A stretch of DNA of 64,000 bases. It comes from Umezawaea tangerina (GTDB lineage: Bacteria; Actinomycetota; Actinomycetes; Mycobacteriales; Pseudonocardiaceae). Both the position numbers and the translations under genes were made by a program. Within the stretch, counting starts at the first letter, position 1, and each line of letters starts with the position of its first letter. The stretch covers positions 62,001-126,000 of the forward strand of contig NZ_PVTF01000016.1 of assembly GCF_003002815.1 (NCBI RefSeq), given 5' to 3'. This document shows positions 58,108 through 64,000 of the stretch, in pieces. Under the pieces are notes generated by a model, which was not told the origin of the DNA, searched no databases, and saw only the letters and a list, made by a program, of their open reading frames with translations.

Positions 58108-61023
58108 TCATCCGGCCATCGCCGCGGCGAACGTGCTGAGCGCCTCGCGGTCGGGTCTGCTCGTCTTGCTGATCAGGCTCGCGACGTGCTTCTCCACCGT
58201 CCTGGGGGAGATGTGCAGCCGTGCCGCGATGGCCTTGTTGCCCATCCTGTTCGCCAGCAGGCGGAACACTTCGAACTCCCGAACAGTGACTCCGAGCACT
58301 CTGAGCTGACGCGGTACCTGCTCGGTCCCGCTCCGCCGCTGCTGCACCGACGCGCCGACCTGGCGCAGCAGGCCGCGGCACGCGCTCGCGACCGGCGTGA
58401 CCTGCGCCTGGTGGAAGTACTCCTCCGCGCCGCGCAGCCACGTCACCGGGTCGCCCCAGCCGTCGGCGTGCGCCGCCTCGGCGACCAGCCGCAGCCCGAG
58501 GTGGCGCGCCACCGGGAACAGCGAGGCGGTGCGCTGGGCGTCCGCCACGGCCGCGCCCGCCTCCTCCACCCGGCCGTCGCGGCCGAGCAGCACGGCGTGC
58601 GCGAGCTCGGCGAACACCCGGTTCCACCGCATGCCGCTGGCGGCCGCCGCGGTGATCTCGCGGTAGTGCGGCCACCCCGCCCGCCCGGCCAGCACGCCCA
58701 GCAGCAGGTGCAGGCCGTGCCGTCCGGCGAGGTGGAACATCGTGGGGTTCTCGGCCTCGTAGGCCAGCGCCTGGGCCAGCTCGCTCTCGGCGAGGTCGCG
58801 GTCCTCCTCCAGCAGCGCGCAGAACGTCCGCGCCAGGCCGAAGCACAGCGGCAGCTCCTGCGACCCGCCGCCCGCGTGCGACCGGAACTCGGTGATGGCC
58901 TGCTCCATGGCCTGCCGGTTGAGCTGGTGGGCGGCCGAGGTGGCCCTGACCATCAGCAGGTACCGGGTCAGCGGCGTCATCTGGAGCCTGCTGGTGACCT
59001 GGAAGGTCTGGTCGACCAGCTCGGCGGCCTCGTCGTAGCGGCCCAGCAGCACGGCGTGCAGCGACCGGATGGCGTCGACGTTGTACACGATGGTGATCGC
59101 GCCGACCCGCTGCGCCTCCTCGCGGGTGCGGTCCAACGACGTCGTGCTGGCCTCCACGAGCCAGTCGTTGCCCGCGATCCGCACCATGGCGTAGATCTGC
59201 TGGATCGGGAGGTCGTACTCCTCGGCGAGCTTGCGGGCCTGCTCGAAGCACGCGTTGGCCTCGGACAGGTCGCCCTCGCGGGCCAGGATGCCCAGCAGCT
59301 GCCACGCCTCGCAGCCCACCAGCGGCAGCGGCACGCGCTTGGCGGCGTCCACGGCCCGGCGCGCGAGGACGGCGGCGTCGGCGATCCGGTCCGGGCTCTG
59401 GGTGTGGATCGTCAGCGCGGCCGCGATGGCGTCCACGGGGGCGGTCTGCTCGTCGTCGGCGTCGTAGCCGAGCAGCGCGCGGGCGGCGCCGACCTGCGCC
59501 ATCCCGTAGTCCCAGCGGCCCGCGATGTGCGCGACCTTGGCCAGCTCGGTGTGCAGCTTGACCCGCCGCGACCTGGCCAGCCCGGCCCCGGACAGCTCGG
59601 CGAGCGTGTCGGCGAGCCGGATGGCCGACTCGAACTGGCCCGCCTCGGCGAGCGCGGGCAGCAGCGACTCCAGCACGTCCGCCCGGATGTCCGGGTCGAC
59701 GCCGCTGGTCAGCAGCCGGTTCGCCTGGTCGAGCAGGGTGATTGCGGACCCCGCGGCACCGCCCTTGAGCGCCCGGCGGCCCGCCTCGGCCAGCAGCCTG
59801 CCCGCCTGGGCGTCCTCGCCCGCGTCCAGCCGCAGCGACGCGACCAGCGCGCACCACTCGCCGGGCAGGTCCGGATAGGCGATCTGAATGGCGTCGGCGG
59901 TGCGCCCGGAGATCTCCGCGCGGTCGCTGGGGGTCAGCTGCGCGCGCAGCGCCTCGGCGGTGAGCGGATGCCGGAAGGCGTACCAGTCGGGTGCGGGCTC
60001 GTCTGGGGTGACCAGCTGCGCGGCCACTCCCGCGTGCAGGTGGCTGAGCAGTCCGCGGTGGTCCATCCCGGTCACCCGCTGCACCACCGACAGCGGGAAG
60101 CGGTGGCCCAGCACGGCCGCCACGGACAGCAGCTCGCGGCCCTGCGGGCCCAGCCGGTCGGTGCGGTGGGCGATGCTGCGCACCAGCGCGGTCGGCACCT
60201 CCACGCGCAGCTCGCCGAGCACCCGCCAGCCGTCCGGACCCGGCACCAGCAGGCCGCTGCTGACCATGCCGTGCAGCAGCTCCTCGACGACGAACGGGTT
60301 GCCCGCGCTGTCGGCCCACAGCCGGTCGGACACCTCGGCGGGCACCGCGTCGGAGGCGACCTCCAGGCAGGAGGCGGCCATCCGGCGCACCTCCTCGCGG
60401 TCGAGCCGGGACAGCTCCAGCATCACGCCCGCGTCGCGCCGCGCCGCCAGTGTCACCACGTCCAGTGCGTTGCCGGGCTCGGCGCGGATGGTCACCAGCA
60501 GCACGACCGGCTGCTGGTCGAGGTTGTCGGCCAGGTACTCGATGACGGCGAGCGTCTCGGCGTCGGCGTCGTGCAGGTCCTCCAGCACCAGCAGGCACGC
60601 CTGCCGCTTGCCCACGATCGAGAGCAGTCGCAGCACGGCCTCGGCCAGCACCACCAGCGACTCGCCGTTGTGCTGGCCCTCGCCCCGGCTCCACTCCGGG
60701 ATGAGCCTGCCGAGGACGGGCTTGTAGGGGCCCAGCTCCTGCTCGTCGGGTCCCTCGCCGCCGCGGAACAGCGACAGCAGCGCCTCCGACAGCGGGCGGA
60801 ACGGGACCATCGGTCCGATGGTGCTGCCGCGGCCCCGGAGGACCCTCATACCGCTGTCGAACGCCCGGCCCGCGGCCACCCGCGCGAGTCTCGACTTGCC
60901 GACACCCGCTTCGCCGACGAGGAATACGGCGCTGCCGCGGCGGGCCCTGGAGTCTTCCAGTGCCCGCTCCAGCTCGTGGACTTCCTTGTCCCGGCCGACC
61001 ACGACCGGCGCGCGGGTCTGCAT
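58108..61023 (-). CDS. LAL-type (large ATP-binding) LuxR-family transcriptional regulator
   Basis: 971-aa STAND-type regulator. The N-terminal ATPase (from about residue 10) has Walker A GEAGVGKSRL and Walker B ACLLVLEDLHDAD; the middle 500 residues are helical TPR-like; the C-terminal LuxR helix-turn-helix (about 905-965) has LGVTVREFEVFRLLANRMGN and SPRTVEKHVASLISK. Such proteins act as pathway-specific activators in actinomycete clusters. Start set at ATG 61023, where the product begins MQTRAPVVVGRDKEV, typical of LALs; an upstream ATG at 61104 would add 27 atypical residues and overlap the lan terminator. It lies directly beyond the lanthipeptide genes, on the same strand, and may activate them. 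Confidence 0.92.
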   Translation of the reverse strand: MQTRAPVVVGRDKEVHELERALEDSRARRGSAVFLVGEAGVGKSRLARVAAGRAFDSGMRVLRGRGSTIGPMVPFRPLSEALLSLFRGGEGPDEQELGPYKPVLGRLIPEWSRGEGQHNGESLVVLAEAVLRLLSIVGKRQACLLVLEDLHDADAETLAVIEYLADNLDQQPVVLLVTIRAEPGNALDVVTLAARRDAGVMLELSRLDREEVRRMAASCLEVASDAVPAEVSDRLWADSAGNPFVVEELLHGMVSSGLLVPGPDGWRVLGELRVEVPTALVRSIAHRTDRLGPQGRELLSVAAVLGHRFPLSVVQRVTGMDHRGLLSHLHAGVAAQLVTPDEPAPDWYAFRHPLTAEALRAQLTPSDRAEISGRTADAIQIAYPDLPGEWCALVASLRLDAGEDAQAGRLLAEAGRRALKGGAAGSAITLLDQANRLLTSGVDPDIRADVLESLLPALAEAGQFESAIRLADTLAELSGAGLARSRRVKLHTELAKVAHIAGRWDYGMAQVGAARALLGYDADDEQTAPVDAIAAALTIHTQSPDRIADAAVLARRAVDAAKRVPLPLVGCEAWQLLGILAREGDLSEANACFEQARKLAEEYDLPIQQIYAMVRIAGNDWLVEASTTSLDRTREEAQRVGAITIVYNVDAIRSLHAVLLGRYDEAAELVDQTFQVTSRLQMTPLTRYLLMVRATSAAHQLNRQAMEQAITEFRSHAGGGSQELPLCFGLARTFCALLEEDRDLAESELAQALAYEAENPTMFHLAGRHGLHLLLGVLAGRAGWPHYREITAAAASGMRWNRVFAELAHAVLLGRDGRVEEAGAAVADAQRTASLFPVARHLGLRLVAEAAHADGWGDPVTWLRGAEEYFHQAQVTPVASACRGLLRQVGASVQQRRSGTEQVPRQLRVLGVTVREFEVFRLLANRMGNKAIAARLHISPRTVEKHVASLISKTSRPDREALSTFAAAMAG

Positions 61024-61089
61024 GAAGCCGACCTTAGCGAGACTCCGGCATCGGCCGGTTCCGCTATTGGAATGCCGAATGTGGGATGA

Positions 61090-61126
61090 CCGGACTGCCT
61101 GCACCCCCAGGGGGCAGGCAGTCCGG
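61090..61126 (-). terminator. Terminator of the lanthipeptide operon
   Basis: 13-bp perfect stem CCGGACTGCCTGC / GCAGGCAGTCCGG, extendable by CCCC/GGGG around a bulged A. It begins 12 nt after the precursor stop codon. Confidence 0.88.
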
Positions 61127-61138
61127 ACGACAAACCGG

Positions 61139-61354
61139 TCAGACCGGGAATCCGGGGGCGCTGACCGTGGTGAAGGTGTTGGTGCCGTACGCGAGGACGG
61201 CCATGCCCGCGGTCAGCGCGAGACCGGAGAGCACCCTGGTGCGCATGCCGACCCTGGTCCGGTTGGACAGCGCCATCTCCCCTGCGGGGTTGGTCTCGGC
61301 GTCGTCCTCGTCGGTGGCGAGCGCCGGGGCCTCGGTGTGCATGGCGTTGCTCAT
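61139..61354 (-). CDS. Candidate lanthipeptide-type precursor peptide lacking cysteine
   Basis: 71-aa peptide encoded immediately downstream of a LanM gene and ahead of a terminator. Start at ATG 61354 has AAGGAGA 8 nt upstream; an in-frame ATG at 61387, overlapping the LanM stop as ATGA, would give 82 aa. Residues 1-30 are acidic and leader-like (TDEDDAETNPAGEMALSN); NPAGE recalls leaders of the mersacidin/lichenicidin group, from memory. Residues 32-40 are basic; about 41-57 form a hydrophobic helix; the tail is GTNTFTTVSAPGFPV, with four Thr and one Ser. There is no Cys anywhere, so no lanthionine ring can form within it; dehydrated Thr/Ser are the expected change. Confidence 0.72.
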   Translation of the reverse strand: MSNAMHTEAPALATDEDDAETNPAGEMALSNRTRVGMRTRVLSGLALTAGMAVLAYGTNTFTTVSAPGFPV

Positions 61355-61383
61355 CGGGATTTTCTCCTTGTGGGATTCATGGT

Positions 61384-64000
61384 TCATCGGGACTGGAGCA
61401 GGAGCACGGAAGGCACGTGTTCCGGAAAACCTAGGCGGAGCAGTCCGTAGCCGATACCGGACAAACCGGTGAGGAGTCCCGCGGAGGGCACTCCGCCGGG
61501 TGTCCCGCAGCGCGCGCCGTACTGGTCGAGCGCGCCGAGCACGAGCCCGGCCCGGCGGGTCCTCGCCGCGGCCGCCCGCTCGTGGCCGCGCTCGGCGAGC
61601 ACCGCCAGCGACTCCACGACACCGAGCTCGCCGTGGCACAGGCTGAGGTCGCGCAGGGGCTCGTGCACCGCGAGGGCGTTGATGCACCGGTCCAGGTGCA
61701 GCGTGTACGCGTCCAGCGGCTGTTCGGGGTGCGCGACGTGGGCGAGCACCGCGCCGGACAGACCCGCGCACCAGCCGTGGTCGGCCTCGCCGACGGGCAG
61801 CAGGCGCTGGCGCAGGCTGCGGTCGGCGCGCAGCGCGGCCCTCCCGGACACCGCGTGCCGCACCTCGCCGCTGGCGGCGGCGAAGCGCAGCAGCGCCCAC
61901 CCGACCCCGGCGCCGCCGCGGGCGAAGCCGTCGCCGCGCACCGCGCGGTCGGCCAGCCGGTCGGCGAAGCGGTGCGCGAGCTTCCCGGCCTGGGGGAGTC
62001 CGGTCTCGGCGTGCACCGCCACCATCGCGGCCAGTCCGCCCGCGCAGCCGTCGACCACCGACGACGACTCGTCGTCGATGTCGGAGGCCAACTCGACGCA
62101 GGCTTCGAGCCAACGGGGCAGCTCTGGGTCTTCGGGCAGGATCGTGGACAGCCTGGCGAGCGCGTAGGCGATGCCGCCCAGGCCGTGGAAGCCGCCGCTG
62201 CCGACGGCCGGGGCCAGCTCGGGGTCGGCGGCCAGCGCGTCGAGCAGGCCGGGGATCGGCCGCAGCGCGTCGCGGGCGAAGTCGGTGTACCGCTCGGCGC
62301 CGGTCAGCGCGCCCAGCTGGGCCAGGAACAGCGCGACGCCGGTGTAGCCGTTCGACATCCCGGCGCCCATCGGCATGACGGTCCAGTGCCGGTCGTCCAC
62401 CAGTTCCAGGCCCAGCCAGTTGACCCGGTCCCCGTCGACGGTGGCGTGCGCCAGGACCTCGTCGGCGATGCCGCAGGCCGCGACCAGCAGCCGCTGCGGG
62501 TCGGGCACCCCGGCCGCGACCCGTCCGGGCACGACGGCGGCGCCGCGGTGCGCGACCGTCCCCGTCCTGCTGGCCAGCGACGCGGCGATGAGCCACTGCT
62601 GGTCGTGCCGGTCGACCTCGTCCATCCCGGCGATCTTGCGCTCGGCGGCCTCCAGGCCGGACAGCGGCAGCAGGTCGGGGACGCGCAGGCCGTGGGCGGT
62701 CCAGACGTCCCGGCTGCCGGGCCGCACGGTGAACAGCGGCACGTCGCCCGCCCACAGGTCGGCCAGTTCGTGCGGGACCAGCGCGCGCAGCAGCGCGTCG
62801 TCGCGGGCCTCGGTCCACAGCAGGTCCAGCGCCAGGTCGCGGTCCAGCGCGTCGCGCGCCACGTCCGGGTGCGTCGTCTCGTCCAGCGCGGTCGCGTACG
62901 TGCGGGTGGCCCGCGTGACGAACCGCACCGGCACGTCGGCGCACGTCCGCAGCAGCTCCAGCAGCTCGGCGCGGTGGGCGCAGATCGTGTCGTGGCCGAC
63001 GCGGAACCCGGCCAGCAGCGCGGTCTGGTAGTCGCCGGGCTCGGCCTCCTCGCCGCCGAGCCGGGGCCGGTTGTGGGCGCCCGTGCTCGGCGCGGGGCGG
63101 CGGACCAGCCGCATGGTGTCGGTGGCGGGGTCCGCCCAGTCGACCGTCTCGGCGGGGTAGTTCGCGCCGTCGTGGTCGCCGCCGAGGCCGGACAGGTCGA
63201 ACACGCCGTGGTCGCCCAGCAGCATCTGGGGCAGCAGCGCGGTGCGCGTGACCGAGTTCGCCAGCGCGTTCGCCGCCGGGTCCGAGCTCGGCGCGGCGGT
63301 CAGCAGCGTCGGGTGGAACAGGGTCTCGATGTCGATCAGCACCGGCTGGTCGCCGCACGCGATCAGGTTCTCGTAGTGCATGTCCGTGCCGTCCACGGCG
63401 TAGACCAGGGCCAGGACCGCGCCGAGCCGGTGGTAGAACCGGCCGATCCCGCTGACCTCGGAGCACTCCTCGTGCTCGACGAACTCGACCCAGCCGTAGT
63501 CGTCGCCGCGCACGATCCGCACCCGGCGCAGACCCAGCCGGGTGTGGCCGTCCAGCCAGCCCAGCATCTCGTTGAACCGGACGTGCAGGTCGATCGGGCG
63601 CGGCTTGTAGACCAGCCGCGAGCCGTCGGCGAACCGCAGCGTGCACACCGTGCGGCCGCGACCGTGGCAGTCGCCCTGGCCGGACTCCACCGCGATGATC
63701 GCGCCGGGGTCCACGCCGTCGAGCAGCTCCGCCACGATCCGGTCGCGGTCGGCGGCGAACCGGTCGAGCATCTCGCCGTGCGCCTCCGCGGCGTGCAGGC
63801 AGGTCTGGCTGAGCATCCGCGCCAGCACCGGGTAGCGGGCCAGCAGGTCGGACAGGTCGACGCCGTTCACGAAGCAGGTGAACCGGTCGGCCGGGGTCGC
63901 GCCGACCAGCTCGCCGCGCTGCCGGGCCAGGTTCAGCTCGAGCACCAGGGTGCGGGCCGCGGTGCGGACCAGCCGGGACGTCAGCCGTTCGGTGAACGCG
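61384..64000 (-). CDS. lanM: Class II lanthipeptide synthetase LanM (5' end outside window)
   Basis: 871 residues visible of a bifunctional LanM; roughly the first 100-200 are missing beyond the window edge. The dehydratase (DUF4135) part shows the kinase-like LVYKPR, GTDMHYENL and VLIDIETLF motifs used to phosphorylate and eliminate Ser/Thr. The C-terminal LanC-like cyclase has GGFHGLGGIAYAL, GCAGGLAAM and the zinc ligands Cys (GWCAGLSG) and Cys-His (LCHGELG). Both halves therefore look catalytically intact. The stop overlaps or sits 29 nt before the precursor gene, so expression is coupled; gene order lanM then precursor is less common. An in-frame GTG at 63945 is internal, not the start. 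Confidence 0.93.
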   Translation of the reverse strand, partial: AFTERLTSRLVRTAARTLVLELNLARQRGELVGATPADRFTCFVNGVDLSDLLARYPVLARMLSQTCLHAAEAHGEMLDRFAADRDRIVAELLDGVDPGAIIAVESGQGDCHGRGRTVCTLRFADGSRLVYKPRPIDLHVRFNEMLGWLDGHTRLGLRRVRIVRGDDYGWVEFVEHEECSEVSGIGRFYHRLGAVLALVYAVDGTDMHYENLIACGDQPVLIDIETLFHPTLLTAAPSSDPAANALANSVTRTALLPQMLLGDHGVFDLSGLGGDHDGANYPAETVDWADPATDTMRLVRRPAPSTGAHNRPRLGGEEAEPGDYQTALLAGFRVGHDTICAHRAELLELLRTCADVPVRFVTRATRTYATALDETTHPDVARDALDRDLALDLLWTEARDDALLRALVPHELADLWAGDVPLFTVRPGSRDVWTAHGLRVPDLLPLSGLEAAERKIAGMDEVDRHDQQWLIAASLASRTGTVAHRGAAVVPGRVAAGVPDPQRLLVAACGIADEVLAHATVDGDRVNWLGLELVDDRHWTVMPMGAGMSNGYTGVALFLAQLGALTGAERYTDFARDALRPIPGLLDALAADPELAPAVGSGGFHGLGGIAYALARLSTILPEDPELPRWLEACVELASDIDDESSSVVDGCAGGLAAMVAVHAETGLPQAGKLAHRFADRLADRAVRGDGFARGGAGVGWALLRFAAASGEVRHAVSGRAALRADRSLRQRLLPVGEADHGWCAGLSGAVLAHVAHPEQPLDAYTLHLDRCINALAVHEPLRDLSLCHGELGVVESLAVLAERGHERAAAARTRRAGLVLGALDQYGARCGTPGGVPSAGLLTGLSGIGYGLLRLGFPEHVPSVLLLQSR

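Noticed and set aside
63945-63947. Start codon of LanM at GTG 63945
   Set aside because: The frame stays open to the window edge with sequence (FTERLTSRLVRTAARTL) typical of the LanM interior; the true start is outside.

Overview
The window is about 64 kb of very GC-rich DNA. It has strong codon bias, many GTG/TTG starts with good Shine-Dalgarno sequences, and long GC hairpins between convergent genes. This fits a filamentous actinomycete, and by gene content probably a member of the Pseudonocardiaceae (Saccharothrix/Lentzea/Actinosynnema-like); that placement is inference. I saw no rRNA, tRNA or CRISPR array.

Region 1 (1-30.7 kb, all + strand) is the 3' end of a modular type I polyketide cluster. 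Two giant synthases carry the last five modules, each KS-AT-DH-KR-ACP, and the second ends in a thioesterase. Four ATs look malonyl-specific and the penultimate one methylmalonyl-specific. All five KRs carry the LDD (B-type) motif and all five DHs look usable, so the last part of the chain should be a conjugated pentaene with one methyl group at C4. Behind the synthases come a type II thioesterase and a tight block of acyl-CoA ligase, free-standing acyltransferase, ureohydrolase and glycosyltransferase. This set is what polyketides primed with 4-guanidinobutyrate need (activation, loading on ACP, later removal of the amidino group to an amine), plus a sugar. The predicted product is a large glycosylated amino- or guanidino-polyol/polyene; the loading end lies outside the window.

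Region 2 (30.7-43.2 kb) holds an MmpL-type exporter divergent from a LacI-family regulator with mirror-image operator-like sites, a 46-residue peptide gene coupled to an alpha/beta hydrolase, a 690-bp spacer packed with repeats and palindromes, a two-component system plus a LuxR-type regulator, soluble transhydrogenase SthA, a PAC2 protein and a GNAT acetyltransferase with a possible translated leader.

Region 3 (43.4-57.9 kb) holds a lipoprotein adaptor/ABC ATPase/FtsX-type permease export operon, an APH-like kinase with an IS5-type element at its stop codon, then mostly secreted or envelope proteins (GH16 glucanase with ricin-type lectin domain, PI-PLC, cyclophilin, TAP-like hydrolase, NlpC/P60) together with PaaZ and a pirin.

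Region 4 (58.1-64 kb, - strand) holds a large ATP-binding LuxR (LAL) regulator and the 3' end of a lanthipeptide locus: a LanM synthetase (5' end outside the window) followed by a 71-residue candidate precursor that has Ser/Thr but no cysteine. That Cys-free LanM partner and the uncharacterised 46-aa peptide/hydrolase pair are the least explained systems here.
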